From contig JAZLFM010000008.1 in NCBI GenBank assembly GCA_045615765.1, positions 1-64,000 of the forward strand: a DNA stretch of 64,000 nt, in the 5' to 3' direction. Each line of letters opens with the position of its first letter. The first letter of the stretch is position 1. This DNA comes from UBA1715 sp045615765. GTDB lineage: Bacteria > Bacteroidota > Bacteroidia > Bacteroidales > UBA1715. The position numbers and the translations under genes are program-made. This document shows positions 28,367 to 38,556 of the stretch, piece by piece. The notes below the pieces were generated by a model, which saw only the letters and a program-made list of their open reading frames with translations, did no database searches and was not told the DNA's origin.

Positions 28367-31300
28367 ATGAGAATACGCGCTCTTCTGTTAGTTCTATTGC
28401 TTGGAATTCAATGTTTTGCAACGTCGAATTCTAAAGTGTTGCACATAACGGTGGACGATGGTTTGATAAATGGTAATATTCATCAAATAGCTCAGGATGA
28501 GCGTGGATTTATTTGGATGGCAACAGAGAATGGTTTAGTTCGTTACGATGGTTTTGACTATACTATTTTTCAAACAAATTCAAGGACAAAGAATTGTATA
28601 TCCCATAATTTCGTAAATGCTGTTTCTGTTGAACCTGGTGGAATTGTTTGGATAGGAACGATGTCGGGAGTAGATAGGTATAATACGAAAACTGGCGAGT
28701 TCGAACATTTTTATTTCTATAATGCGTTAGGAAATGTTAATATGAAGCCAGGATTGCAGGTTTGTCCTGTTGCTTCTGGTTGTGTGGTACGAAGCGACGA
28801 CAAGGCATTGTACTTTTGCAGTAGAGGAAACGACACTATTGTTCAATATAAAGAATACGAGTCTAATACCTTTGTAACGGCATTTGATGTATTAGACGGC
28901 AAACAAATTCTTGCGGGGAATAAAGAAGGTCAAGTTTTTATAAATAATCCTGAAGGACAAAAAAAGAAATTGTTAGAAAGAAATTCGGCTGTTACTTGTA
29001 TAAAGATTCTGAAAAACGATGTAATGATTAGTTTTTCGGATGGGGTGTTGGCTGTGCTTCCAAAGGATGATTTATTAAAGAAATCAGTTGCAATAGAATT
29101 TGTCCAATTTCCTCAGAAAAATGTGTATGTAACAGCAATAGTGGAAGCTGATTCTTCTGTTATGTTGGCAACAAGAGCTCATGGAGTATATGAATATGAT
29201 AAAAAAGGTGGTTTTGTTCCAAATGTCGTTCGAAATTTGGTGAACCAAAGTTGTTCGTCGCTGTATAAAGATAGCTTTGGTAATCTATGGGTAGGCCATT
29301 CTTCTGGTGGCGTTACTGTGCAATTGTCTGAAGCTGTTGATTATACGGAATCTAATTTCTTTGATGCCGTGTCAGACAAAAAGGTTATTGCAATAGCACA
29401 GACAAAAAAATATTATTGTATTGGTACCGATGGGGCGGGTTTGTTTTTGTTTGATAAAGCTTCTGGACAAAAATATATTTTAAATGCTGCATCAGGATTA
29501 GACGATGTTGTGACTTCGTTATCTGTCGATGATGATAATTTATGGATAGGTACCTATAATAAAGGTATATTTTGTTTTTCCTTAACGGAAAGAAAATTTT
29601 TGTATGTAAGTGAATTGCAACGGTGTCCAGAAAAAAATGTTTCTTCGGTTTTTGTTGATTCTAGGAAAAACATCTGGGTTGGTACTTATGAAAGTGGAGT
29701 GGTTGTGTTTAATCAAAAAACTCGTACTTTCGATAGACATTATACTGGTTATGAAGGAGATGCTTATCAAACAATTTCTTGTAATGGTATAACAAGTTTC
29801 TATGAAGACACCAAAAATAACATTTGGTTAGGCTCATATTATGGTTTGACAAAAATCACAAAGGATAATGAAATAACGCTATATCGTTACGATGATTTTC
29901 CGGGAATGAGAAGTTCGGTGGTGACAACTATTTGTCAAGATTTACAGGGAACAATTTGGTTTGGTTCATTGCAAGGGCTTAGTTTCTATAATGAAAAACA
30001 AGATACGATTATTGCATTGCAAACTGTGTCTTTTGCAAATGGAATGGCGGTAAATAATATTGTTGCTCAGCCCGACGGCACGTTGCTTATAGTTACTCCT
30101 AAATATATTTATTTAGGTGCCTCTCAGTTTCAATATGTAGCTACCATAAAAAAAGGAGAGTTCGGAAAAAATACGGTAACATACAATAATGAAACATTGT
30201 TGTTGGGTACAGATAAAGGAGTAAAAGAACTCGCTTTCCCTGTTGTTTCGTCTGTAAATGTAGGACACTCGCTTGTTTTGACGGATGTGAAAGTGCAACG
30301 GAATTCCGTATTCTCAATGGATTCCAAGTATAACTTGGAAGAGAAAGAAGGCATATATTATTTGAACTTACCATACTCCGAGAAAGATGTGTCGTTTTAT
30401 TTTTCTGATTTTTATTTCGATGATAGTCGGACACATGACTACATCTATTATATGAAAGGGGTAAATAATCAAAAGATTCTGCTTCATAACGAAAATTCTG
30501 TATCATATACAAATCTGCAAGGAGGCGACTATGTATTTGTAGTTCAAAGTCTTGAAAAAGAAGATGAAAAAATTGAAGTGCATGTGCATATTGCTAAAGC
30601 GTTATGGGAACAAAAATTGTTTTATGTCGTTTTATTTCTTATTGTCTTGACTGTCATTGTGTTTGCGTTCGTGCGTAGAATGCGTATGGTAGTTCGTATG
30701 AGAAACAAACTACAAAAACAGATGGACTTCCGAGTAAAAGATATAGAGAAGAAAAAGAAACAAATAGAATTGCAGAATGAGCAAATTCGTTTGCAACGTG
30801 ACGCCGCGACTCGTCAACGAAGTGATTTGGAAAAACAAAGATCTGGTTTAGAGAAGAAGTTGACATTATTGTCTGAGAAAATCCAAAAGGATGAGGATTT
30901 GTTGGAAGATTTCAAACAGAAAACAGTTGTTTTGAATAAAGAGAAGCAATTGTTGAAACGTAAACTTGATTTGTTTGAAAATTCAGTCCGTGATGTTGTT
31001 TTAAAAATAGCATTACCTTCAGAAAATATTGAATATGTTAGTCCGTCAATTTTTGAATTGACAGGGTATGATGAGATGGACTTTAATGAATCTGTTGTTA
31101 GAATTAAAGATTTGTTTCCTGCAGATATGCAATCGAATTGGTTGCAATATAGAAATATGGTACTGTCAGGAATGCTGCCAGAAGAAAGTCAGGTTGTTAT
31201 AAAAATGAAAGATGGACAAATTAAAAAAGTTCGACAACTTGCTCACTATGAAACAGATTCTCAAGATAATTTGATAGCATTAGAATTACTGTGGATTGAT

Positions 31301-31756
31301 GAAGACGGCAAAAACGTGTCAGTAGAAACTACTAGTTATGCTCAAAAAACAAAAGTTGACGATCCTTTGGTTGAACAATACGATTGGGAAGGAAAAACAA
31401 TACTTGTAGCAGATTCCGATAACGAAAGTTTTACTTTTATAAAGAAATGTTTGGAGTCAACACATATAAATATAGTACGCGCTTTTGATGGAGACCAGGT
31501 TTTACAGATTTGTCAATCAAAAGAATATGCAATAGATGTGATTTTGATAGATGTCTCTTTGCCAAAAAAGAACGGTTTTGAAACAACCCATATGTTGAGA
31601 GAGTTAGACATTCGAATACCGATAATAGCCCAAACACAATACGGAAATTACGAAGCTAAAATTCAGTGCTTTGATGCAGGATGCAGTACGTATATTTCTA
31701 AACCATATAAAATGGTTGATTTACAAAAAGTTGTGTTGAAATATGTAGAAGACTAA
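28367..31756 (+). CDS. Propeller sensor with PAS and receiver domains but no histidine kinase or HTH
   Basis: 1129 residues. After a signal peptide come Reg_prop two-component propeller repeats (DERGFIWMATENGLVRYDG, SFGNLWVGHSSGGV, DSRKNIWVGTYESGV, LQGTIWFGSLQGLSFY), then a Y_Y_Y-like domain (about 640-740). A transmembrane helix follows at about 752-770, a long coiled coil (770-870), a PAS-like domain (about 870-980) and a receiver domain (1007-1129). The receiver has the acidic pair Asp1016/Asp1018, phospho-acceptor Asp1062 in VILIDVSLP, Thr1090 and Lys1112. No HisKA, HATPase or AraC-type HTH is present, although those define hybrid two-component regulators. It precedes susC by 137 nt. Confidence 0.85.
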   Translation: MRIRALLLVLLLGIQCFATSNSKVLHITVDDGLINGNIHQIAQDERGFIWMATENGLVRYDGFDYTIFQTNSRTKNCISHNFVNAVSVEPGGIVWIGTMSGVDRYNTKTGEFEHFYFYNALGNVNMKPGLQVCPVASGCVVRSDDKALYFCSRGNDTIVQYKEYESNTFVTAFDVLDGKQILAGNKEGQVFINNPEGQKKKLLERNSAVTCIKILKNDVMISFSDGVLAVLPKDDLLKKSVAIEFVQFPQKNVYVTAIVEADSSVMLATRAHGVYEYDKKGGFVPNVVRNLVNQSCSSLYKDSFGNLWVGHSSGGVTVQLSEAVDYTESNFFDAVSDKKVIAIAQTKKYYCIGTDGAGLFLFDKASGQKYILNAASGLDDVVTSLSVDDDNLWIGTYNKGIFCFSLTERKFLYVSELQRCPEKNVSSVFVDSRKNIWVGTYESGVVVFNQKTRTFDRHYTGYEGDAYQTISCNGITSFYEDTKNNIWLGSYYGLTKITKDNEITLYRYDDFPGMRSSVVTTICQDLQGTIWFGSLQGLSFYNEKQDTIIALQTVSFANGMAVNNIVAQPDGTLLIVTPKYIYLGASQFQYVATIKKGEFGKNTVTYNNETLLLGTDKGVKELAFPVVSSVNVGHSLVLTDVKVQRNSVFSMDSKYNLEEKEGIYYLNLPYSEKDVSFYFSDFYFDDSRTHDYIYYMKGVNNQKILLHNENSVSYTNLQGGDYVFVVQSLEKEDEKIEVHVHIAKALWEQKLFYVVLFLIVLTVIVFAFVRRMRMVVRMRNKLQKQMDFRVKDIEKKKKQIELQNEQIRLQRDAATRQRSDLEKQRSGLEKKLTLLSEKIQKDEDLLEDFKQKTVVLNKEKQLLKRKLDLFENSVRDVVLKIALPSENIEYVSPSIFELTGYDEMDFNESVVRIKDLFPADMQSNWLQYRNMVLSGMLPEESQVVIKMKDGQIKKVRQLAHYETDSQDNLIALELLWIDEDGKNVSVETTSYAQKTKVDDPLVEQYDWEGKTILVADSDNESFTFIKKCLESTHINIVRAFDGDQVLQICQSKEYAIDVILIDVSLPKKNGFETTHMLRELDIRIPIIAQTQYGNYEAKIQCFDAGCSTYISKPYKMVDLQKVVLKYVED

Positions 31757-31786
31757 ATCTACAACACGTTTTTTTTAGTATTTTCT

Positions 31787-31818
31787 TTTGGAAAAAAACT
31801 CCCTTATTTATAAATTTG
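31787..31818 (+). promoter_or_regulatory. Bacteroidota-type promoter for the susC-susD operon
   Basis: TTTG at 31787-31790 and TAAATTTG at 31811-31818 are 20 nt apart. The susC ATG is at 31894, leaving a leader of about 65-70 nt. Confidence 0.75.
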
Positions 31819-31893
31819 TCCATTCCTTTGAAGTGGTGTAAAATCATGTAAAAAGGTAGGAAGAATTATAATGTTTAACTAAAAAAAAAATTC

Positions 31894-34800
31894 ATGAAAA
31901 AAATCTTCAAACTAAAAAAATGCTTAGTCGTTTTTTTGCTTTCGTTTTTTTCTGTAGGATTCGCTAGTGCGCAGGTCTCAGTGTCTGGTAAGTTGACAGA
32001 CCAAAAAGGCGCTCCTCTTATTGCTGCATCAGTAGCAGAAGTAGGAACTACGAACGGTGTATTTACAGAATTGGACGGAACATGGTCCTTGACGGTAAAA
32101 AATGCTGAAGCCGTTTTGGAATTTTCTTATGTGGGTTTCCAAACTCAGACAATTAAAGTCGGAGCAAAGAAAACCTTCAACGTGTCGTTGAAACCTGATG
32201 CTATTCAGATGGAAACGGTCGTAAAAATTGGTTACGGTCAAGCGAAGAAAGAAGATGCCGTAGGTGCTAACAAAACAATGGGTGGCGAAGAAATTAGCAA
32301 AGCTCCTGTTTTGGCAATTGACCAAGCTCTTCAAGGTAAAGCTTCTGGTGTGAGCGTAACTTCTAACTCTGGTACTCCAGGTGCTGGTATGAACATCGTT
32401 ATCCGTGGTAACGGTTCTACTGGTGACTCTCGTCCATTGTATGTTGTTGATGGTGTGCCACAAGGTTATGAATATCGTGGTGACCCAGGAAATATTGAAT
32501 CTCTTTCTATCTTGAAAGATGCTTCTTCTTGTGCAATCTATGGTGCTCGTGGTGCTAATGGTGTTGTACTTATCACAACTAAAGGTGGTAACAGCGTTGC
32601 TGATGCAGAATATGTAAACATTAATTTCGATGGTTACCGTGGTATTCAATCAGCATGGAAGAAAATGGATGTACTTTCTGGTGATGAATTTGCAAACTAT
32701 GTTGGTGGTGTAGACAATACTACAGCTAACGGTTTCGGTGGTGCAAACACAAACTGGCAAGATGAAGTTTTCCAAACTGCTACAATAGAAAAATATCACA
32801 TTACAGCTGAAGGTGGTTCTGCTAACAGTTCATGGACTATCGGTGGTGGTTACCAAAATCAAGATGGTATTGTTAAAACAACTAACTATACTCGTTACGA
32901 ATTTGGTGTAAAATCAATGTATAAAGTTAACAAACGTTTAGACATTGGTGCAAATGTAGGCTATAGCCAAACTTCACAAGATCTTGTAAATGAAGCAGGT
33001 CTTGAATATTCTGCACTTGGCTTGGCTTTGATTTTTGACCCAACAGTGTCTGCAGATGCAGAAGGAAGTGATAGAGCTTCATCTGCAGCGTCGGGACAGT
33101 CTTATAGTAACCCAGTTGCTATGCTACAATATGATAAAGATAACAAAAAAGGTTATGGCGTTGGAGCTGGTGCATGGTTGAACTATAAATTAGATTTCTT
33201 GTTGGATGGTCTTGAATTCAAAACTCAATTCAACTATGGTAAATGGGGTAATGAAGAAAAGAAATACAAACCAGTTTATTTCGTATCTTCAGGACAAAAC
33301 AATGGTGTTTCATATATTGAAAACACTGTTAATGGTGGTTATAACTGGAGTGTAACAAACACATTAAGTTATAAGTTCGACATTTTTGATAAAGTTGATA
33401 CTACTCGTGTAAATCATGCATTCCGTTTCTTGTTAGGTCATGAAGCATTGTATGAAAAACAAGAAGCATATATGACTCGTGTAGAAAATGTTGGTGAGGC
33501 AGAATCTCAACATTATGTTATCGCTGGTGACAACGGTAAAACATGGGCAGAATCATGGCAAGCTCCAAGTGAACATGCTATGATTTCATACATTGGTCGT
33601 ATGGAATACTCTTTCAAAGATAAATATCTTGCAAACTTGACTATTCGTCGAGATGGTTCTTCTCGTTTCGGTGCAAAACACAAATATGGTTACTTCCCAT
33701 CTGTTGGTTTAGGTTGGAAGATTAACAAAGAACCATTCTTCTACAATAACGAATTCTTACGTAAGAATGTAAACTTGTTCAAAATCCGTGGTGGTTGGGG
33801 TAAAATCGGTAACGAAAATATCGCAAACTACTTGTATGTTGCAAACATGACACAAGATGCTAAATCTGGTTATGCTTTCGGTGGCGCAGCTGCTACAGGT
33901 GTTGTACCTGCAGGTGTAGCTAATGAAGAATTACACTGGGAGGAAGCAACAAGCTGGGACTTAGGTACAGATATCTCTTTGTGGAAAAATAAATTACAAG
34001 TGAACTTCGACTACTATGTTAAAAAGAACGTAGATAACTTGGTTGCTCTTGCAGTTCCTGCAGTTGTAGGTTGCGATACTGAGGGTGCTAGTAAAAATCC
34101 AACAGTAAATGCTGGTAAGATTTTGAACCGTGGTTATGAATTCGATATCACTTACCGTAACAACAAGAAGTTCGGTGAAGAAAGCAAATATACTTTAGAT
34201 TATAGTGTAGGAGCAAACTTCTCTCATAACTTCAACGAAGTTCAAGAACTTGGTGGTACAATTCTTTATGGTGGTAATGTTGGACGTTCTTCAAATGTTT
34301 ACGCATGTAGAACATTGGAAGGTTATCCTATCGCTTCATTCTGGGGTTACAAAGTTGATGGTATCTTCACATCATGGGAAGAAGTTAATAAATCAGCTCA
34401 ACCAACTGCTAAATTAGGTGACTTTAAGATTGTTGATATTGATGGTGATGGCCAAATTACAACAAATGATATCACTTGTATTGGTAATCCAACTCCTGAT
34501 TTCACTTACGGTTTCAATTTCGATGCTGGATTTGCAGGATTTGACTTAGGTATTTCTTTCCAAGGTGTTGCAGGAAATGATATTTTCAACAATACAAAAT
34601 ATTATTTGGATGGTGGTGCTCTAGGTTCTAACGTATCAACTCGTCGTCTAGATGTTTACTCAAAAGACAACACTGGTTCTTCTGAACCAACTAAAGGTGA
34701 TTGGTTTACTGGTGAATACTATCCAAGTTCTGCTTATATAGAAAACGGTTCTTACCTACGTTTGAAAAACATTACTTTAGGTTATTCTCTACCTGATAAT

Positions 34801-35001
34801 GTTATCCAAAAAATCAAATTACAAAGATTACGTTTCTATATTCAAGCACAAAACTTGTTGACATTCACAAAATATTCTGGATATGATCCTGAAATTGGTA
34901 CAAATACTTCAATGAACTGGGAAGGTCCTGAATATGGTGTTGACCGTGGTGTATATCCACAATCAAGAACATTTGTACTTGGTGTAAATCTTGGTTTCTA
35001 A
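31894..35001 (+). CDS. SusC/RagA-type TonB-dependent outer-membrane transporter
   Basis: 1035 residues. Signal peptide ending GFASA|QV, then a carboxypeptidase-D-like regulatory domain (about 26-112; VSGKLTDQKGAPLIAASV), a plug with the SusC signature GYGQAKKEDAVGA and IRGNGSTGDSRPLYVVDG, and a 22-strand barrel ending RTFVLGVNLGF. SusC proteins import glycans or peptides captured by the SusD lid, powered by TonB. No glycoside hydrolase lies inside this operon, so the substrate is unknown. Confidence 0.95.
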   Translation: MKKIFKLKKCLVVFLLSFFSVGFASAQVSVSGKLTDQKGAPLIAASVAEVGTTNGVFTELDGTWSLTVKNAEAVLEFSYVGFQTQTIKVGAKKTFNVSLKPDAIQMETVVKIGYGQAKKEDAVGANKTMGGEEISKAPVLAIDQALQGKASGVSVTSNSGTPGAGMNIVIRGNGSTGDSRPLYVVDGVPQGYEYRGDPGNIESLSILKDASSCAIYGARGANGVVLITTKGGNSVADAEYVNINFDGYRGIQSAWKKMDVLSGDEFANYVGGVDNTTANGFGGANTNWQDEVFQTATIEKYHITAEGGSANSSWTIGGGYQNQDGIVKTTNYTRYEFGVKSMYKVNKRLDIGANVGYSQTSQDLVNEAGLEYSALGLALIFDPTVSADAEGSDRASSAASGQSYSNPVAMLQYDKDNKKGYGVGAGAWLNYKLDFLLDGLEFKTQFNYGKWGNEEKKYKPVYFVSSGQNNGVSYIENTVNGGYNWSVTNTLSYKFDIFDKVDTTRVNHAFRFLLGHEALYEKQEAYMTRVENVGEAESQHYVIAGDNGKTWAESWQAPSEHAMISYIGRMEYSFKDKYLANLTIRRDGSSRFGAKHKYGYFPSVGLGWKINKEPFFYNNEFLRKNVNLFKIRGGWGKIGNENIANYLYVANMTQDAKSGYAFGGAAATGVVPAGVANEELHWEEATSWDLGTDISLWKNKLQVNFDYYVKKNVDNLVALAVPAVVGCDTEGASKNPTVNAGKILNRGYEFDITYRNNKKFGEESKYTLDYSVGANFSHNFNEVQELGGTILYGGNVGRSSNVYACRTLEGYPIASFWGYKVDGIFTSWEEVNKSAQPTAKLGDFKIVDIDGDGQITTNDITCIGNPTPDFTYGFNFDAGFAGFDLGISFQGVAGNDIFNNTKYYLDGGALGSNVSTRRLDVYSKDNTGSSEPTKGDWFTGEYYPSSAYIENGSYLRLKNITLGYSLPDNVIQKIKLQRLRFYIQAQNLLTFTKYSGYDPEIGTNTSMNWEGPEYGVDRGVYPQSRTFVLGVNLGF

Positions 35002-35019
35002 TTTAAATAGTTTAGAATA

Positions 35020-36738
35020 ATGAAAAAGATAACAATAGCAATAATAGCAGCACTAGGGTTATATTCTTGTACAGAAGATTTTATAACCAAGAATCCTCTA
35101 GGAGTGACAAGTAGTGCAACATATTATACTAATCCTGAACAATGTCAATTGGCATTGAATGCAGTGTATGATCCACTAGGTTGGTTCCAATTCCATGATG
35201 AATTTTTGTGGAAAATCGGAGATATATGTTCTGATGACTGCGAACGTGGTGGTGCAAACACATTGTCAACATATACAACTGGTGATGACTGGGATAAAAG
35301 TGGTCAATTGTGTGTATTCGAAGCTACAGACCGTAGTGGCGTAATGAGTGGTATTTGGGATGCAGGATACATCGGTATTGCTCGTGCAAACGCCTTGTTA
35401 GACGGAACTGCTTCTGAAAGCTCAAAAGAATACAAAACAATGCGTGCAGAAGCTCGTTTCTTGCGTGCATGGTATTATTTCCAATTAACTCGTGTATTTG
35501 GTCCTGTAATTCTTAGCAAATCTACAGTTTCTGTAGCTGATGCTGAAAAATTAGGTAACCGTGCAGAGGGTGATGATAGTGAAGGTAACAAACAAGTAAA
35601 AGAACAATACGACTTCATTATTAGTGAATTGGAAGCAATCAAAGATGATCTTGATAAAGCTGGAAGTGTTGCTTTTGGAAAAGTAACAAACGGTGCTGCT
35701 AGAGCGTTCTTGGCAAAAGCTTATTTGTATAGAGCTAATATTTGTGGTACAAAAGAAGATTTCAAAACTGCCTACCAAACAGCAAAAGCCTTGATCGATG
35801 AAGGTACTTATGCATTGGAACCACATTATCAAGATTTGTTTGATATTTATGGTGAAAGCCATGAACAAAGTAAAGAAGTTATCTTCTCTGTTCAATTCTT
35901 ATTTGGTACAAAATATGGTCGTGAGGAATCAGGAACAATTCAACCTGTTTATGTAGCTCCTCGTTACTATGTTGACCCAATTTCTGGTGCTTCTCAAATA
36001 GAAGATGGTCTAGGATATGGTTTCGCTATTCCAACACAAGATTTGATGGATGAATTTGAAGCTGGTGATGCTCGTGCAACAATGGTAGTAGCAGCTCCAA
36101 GTAAAGGTGCTGCTGTAGCTTCAACAATTACAAAATTAAATTTGGATACTAAAGCATGGGCTAAACCAAGTAATATTAAAGGTGGTGAAGGATGGTATGA
36201 AATTGGTGCTACAGATTGGACAACAGGTTACTACAATATGAAAAGAACATATTTAAGTACATTGTTGTGTAACAGTGGTTACAATAGCCAGGTTGCAGGT
36301 AAAGACAATATCGTTCTTCGTTTAGCTGATGTTATGTTGATTGCTGCAGAAGCAGGCGTACAATGTGGTGAATCAGCTGCTGCTGTAACATATATTAATC
36401 AACTTCGTGATAGAGCACGTAACTCTGCTAGAACAATCGACTATGGTGTAGATGGAACTTCAGCAGCTTGCTATACGTATGCTCCAGCTGCTACTCCAGC
36501 AGACATCTCTTCTGCAGATTTAGACGCAGTTAAACACGAACGTCGTGTTGAAATGTACGGTGAAGGTGAACGTTATTGGGATTTGATCCGTTGGGGTGAC
36601 TACGATAAATTTAGAACTCAAGATTTGTCAGGTTATAAATTCAAATTTAATGAACAAACTTTGGGTAGATGGCCAATTCCACAATCACAAATTGTGTTGA
36701 ATACAAATGGTAGTTTGAAACAAAATCCTGGTTATTAA
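35020..36738 (+). CDS. SusD/RagB-type nutrient-binding outer-membrane lipoprotein
   Basis: 572 residues. Lipoprotein signal with Cys17, followed by TEDF, an acidic stretch of the kind that directs lipoproteins to the cell surface. The SusD helical repeat fold is marked by YYTNPEQCQLALNAVYDPL, RAEARFLRAWYYFQLTRVFG, and the C-terminal ERRVEMYGEGERYWDLIRWG. It caps the SusC channel and binds the substrate. It is 18 nt after susC. Confidence 0.95.
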   Translation: MKKITIAIIAALGLYSCTEDFITKNPLGVTSSATYYTNPEQCQLALNAVYDPLGWFQFHDEFLWKIGDICSDDCERGGANTLSTYTTGDDWDKSGQLCVFEATDRSGVMSGIWDAGYIGIARANALLDGTASESSKEYKTMRAEARFLRAWYYFQLTRVFGPVILSKSTVSVADAEKLGNRAEGDDSEGNKQVKEQYDFIISELEAIKDDLDKAGSVAFGKVTNGAARAFLAKAYLYRANICGTKEDFKTAYQTAKALIDEGTYALEPHYQDLFDIYGESHEQSKEVIFSVQFLFGTKYGREESGTIQPVYVAPRYYVDPISGASQIEDGLGYGFAIPTQDLMDEFEAGDARATMVVAAPSKGAAVASTITKLNLDTKAWAKPSNIKGGEGWYEIGATDWTTGYYNMKRTYLSTLLCNSGYNSQVAGKDNIVLRLADVMLIAAEAGVQCGESAAAVTYINQLRDRARNSARTIDYGVDGTSAACYTYAPAATPADISSADLDAVKHERRVEMYGEGERYWDLIRWGDYDKFRTQDLSGYKFKFNEQTLGRWPIPQSQIVLNTNGSLKQNPGY

Positions 36739-36760
36739 TAAATAATAAGAAGTTATAATT

Positions 36761-37684
36761 ATGAAAAAATCTAGTTTTTTAGTATTAGCACTTGCTTTAG
36801 CAAGCTTTACTTCTTGTAAACATGTAGAGGAACCAGAAAATGCAGATTTCTCATGGTATCTTTATAGTGATTATTCTGCAAATTTGCTTGATTTGTCAAA
36901 AGCTAATGAAAATCCTGATACTATAGAGTTGAGTGATCAAATTTGTTTTGTGGCAAAATCAGCAGATGCAAATACATATGTTGTTTGGGCTGGTGATCCA
37001 GGTCATACTTTTGAGGGTAGAAATTTAGCAGACTCTTTACTTAAAGATACTGTAAATAATAGTAGCTATAAGAGTGTGGGAACTGCCCTTTCTGCAACAG
37101 ATGGTAAAGGAAGAAAGTATAAAACATACAAATATTCAGCTATCTCTGGTGTGGGTGAACCATTCCAAATTTACTGTACAGCTCGTAACTATGATTATTC
37201 AAAAGGTGAATATGCTGAAAAAGTTTACGGACCTAAATCTATAGTTGTTGTAGATAGTAAAGTTGATTTGTGGAATGATGCAGATCCTTACAATGCTTCA
37301 GGTACTTCTACTTATAGTATTTCTGTAATATTTACAAAAGGTTCTAAACCAGCTTACATCAACGAAAAATCTACAGGTGCAAGTGGTTCTTATGAACTAG
37401 TTTATGAAAAAGAAGGTGTAATGCCTGGTGTTAAAATTACGTTACCAAAAGGTTTAACAAAAGATGCTATTTCACAAATTAGAATCAAAGCTGGTAACTG
37501 TATCGCATTCACAGAAGATGGCATTTTACCTGCTAGTAATAAACAATATACATGGACTCCTGATTTCTCTGCTTCAGACAAAGCTGTTGTGTACTTGAAA
37601 TCACAAAGTGCTGCTGAAGATGCAAAACCAGGTGATGTTTATACAAAAGGTTATGAATTTACTGTTGTAGAATACACAGAATAG
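36761..37684 (+). CDS. SusD-associated surface lipoprotein of unknown ligand
   Basis: 307 residues. Lipoprotein signal with Cys19 and acidic residues soon after (HVEEPE), fitting surface display. The first 150 residues look like a PKD-type beta-sandwich (TIELSDQICFVAKSADANTYVVWAGD, then PFQIYCTARNYDYSKG). Its place as third gene behind susC and susD suggests a SusE/F-like surface binding protein, but no carbohydrate-binding family is recognised. A strong terminator follows, so the operon has three genes. Confidence 0.72.
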   Translation: MKKSSFLVLALALASFTSCKHVEEPENADFSWYLYSDYSANLLDLSKANENPDTIELSDQICFVAKSADANTYVVWAGDPGHTFEGRNLADSLLKDTVNNSSYKSVGTALSATDGKGRKYKTYKYSAISGVGEPFQIYCTARNYDYSKGEYAEKVYGPKSIVVVDSKVDLWNDADPYNASGTSTYSISVIFTKGSKPAYINEKSTGASGSYELVYEKEGVMPGVKITLPKGLTKDAISQIRIKAGNCIAFTEDGILPASNKQYTWTPDFSASDKAVVYLKSQSAAEDAKPGDVYTKGYEFTVVEYTE

Positions 37685-37701
37685 TAATAATTTATTAAAG
37701 G

Positions 37702-37735
37702 GACACCTCTCAGAAATGGGAGGTGTCTTTTTTTT
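37702..37735 (+). terminator. Rho-independent terminator after the susCD operon
   Basis: GACACCTCTC (37702-37711) pairs with GGGAGGTGTC (37718-37727), including one T-G pair, with a 6-nt loop and a run of eight or more T residues. Confidence 0.93.
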
Positions 37736-37741
37736 ATTCGT

Positions 37742-38452
37742 ATGGAAACACAAACAAATAAGAAAAAAGAAAACCAATTGGTTAGCCTTTTGTTTAACAT
37801 TGTTATACCTGTTATAATAATGACAAAAATGAATGGCACAGAAGGGACATTTGCTCTTGGACCAAAGGTAAGTTTGGTCTTTGCTATTTCTTTCCCTTTG
37901 TTGTATGGTGTGTTTCATTTTATTCGCTCACGACAAGTCAATTTTATTTCGGTTCTTGGATTTGTGAGTGTTTTATTGACAGGACTCTTCGGTTTGTTAG
38001 AGCTAGATCCTCTTACTATGGCAATAAAAGAAGCTTCGGTGCCTCTTATTATTGCAATTGTGATATTTATCTCCATCCGTATGGGGAAAAATATTGTAAC
38101 CAGTTTGTTCTTTAACGAAGATATTATAGATCTTCAAAGAGTATATACTGTATTGGATGAAAGAAATTCTCGTGTGCAATTTGATGAAATGTTTAAAAAG
38201 TCGTCGTATTGGGTTGTTTTTTCATTTCTACTTTCTTCAGTATTAAATTTTACCTTAGCACGAATTATATTACAAAGTCAGCCGGGAACAGAAGAATATA
38301 CCGCTGAAATTGGAAAGCTAACCGGTCTCAGTTTCCCTATCATTGCGGTTCCATGTACTATCATTTTAGTTGTAGTTATGTTCTATATTTTCAAACAGAT
38401 AACTAAAATGACTGATATTCCTTTGGAAGAACTTCTAAAGACGGAGAAATAA
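37742..38452 (+). CDS. VC0807-like integral membrane protein
   Basis: 236 residues with about six hydrophobic helices. The segment MNGTEGTFALGPKVSLVFAI followed by FPLLYGVFHFIRSRQVNFISVLGF matches the VC0807 family, a set of inner-membrane proteins of unknown function distantly like septation protein A. It begins 6 nt after the T tract of the susCD terminator, so it depends on read-through or on a promoter inside the upstream region. Confidence 0.7.
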   Translation: METQTNKKKENQLVSLLFNIVIPVIIMTKMNGTEGTFALGPKVSLVFAISFPLLYGVFHFIRSRQVNFISVLGFVSVLLTGLFGLLELDPLTMAIKEASVPLIIAIVIFISIRMGKNIVTSLFFNEDIIDLQRVYTVLDERNSRVQFDEMFKKSSYWVVFSFLLSSVLNFTLARIILQSQPGTEEYTAEIGKLTGLSFPIIAVPCTIILVVVMFYIFKQITKMTDIPLEELLKTEK

Positions 38453-38556
38453 AAAAATCTGTGTCTTTTTTAATTGTGTGTACAATTCGTTGATAACTTG
38501 ATTGTTATGACTATCGTTTGCAATCAGTAGTTTTTTACTTTTGATTGCTTAATAGT

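Noticed and set aside
32029..32649. 206-codon antisense frame inside susC
   Set aside because: It is the shadow of the conserved plug region; the sequence is rich in Thr, Ser and Ile with no domain pattern.
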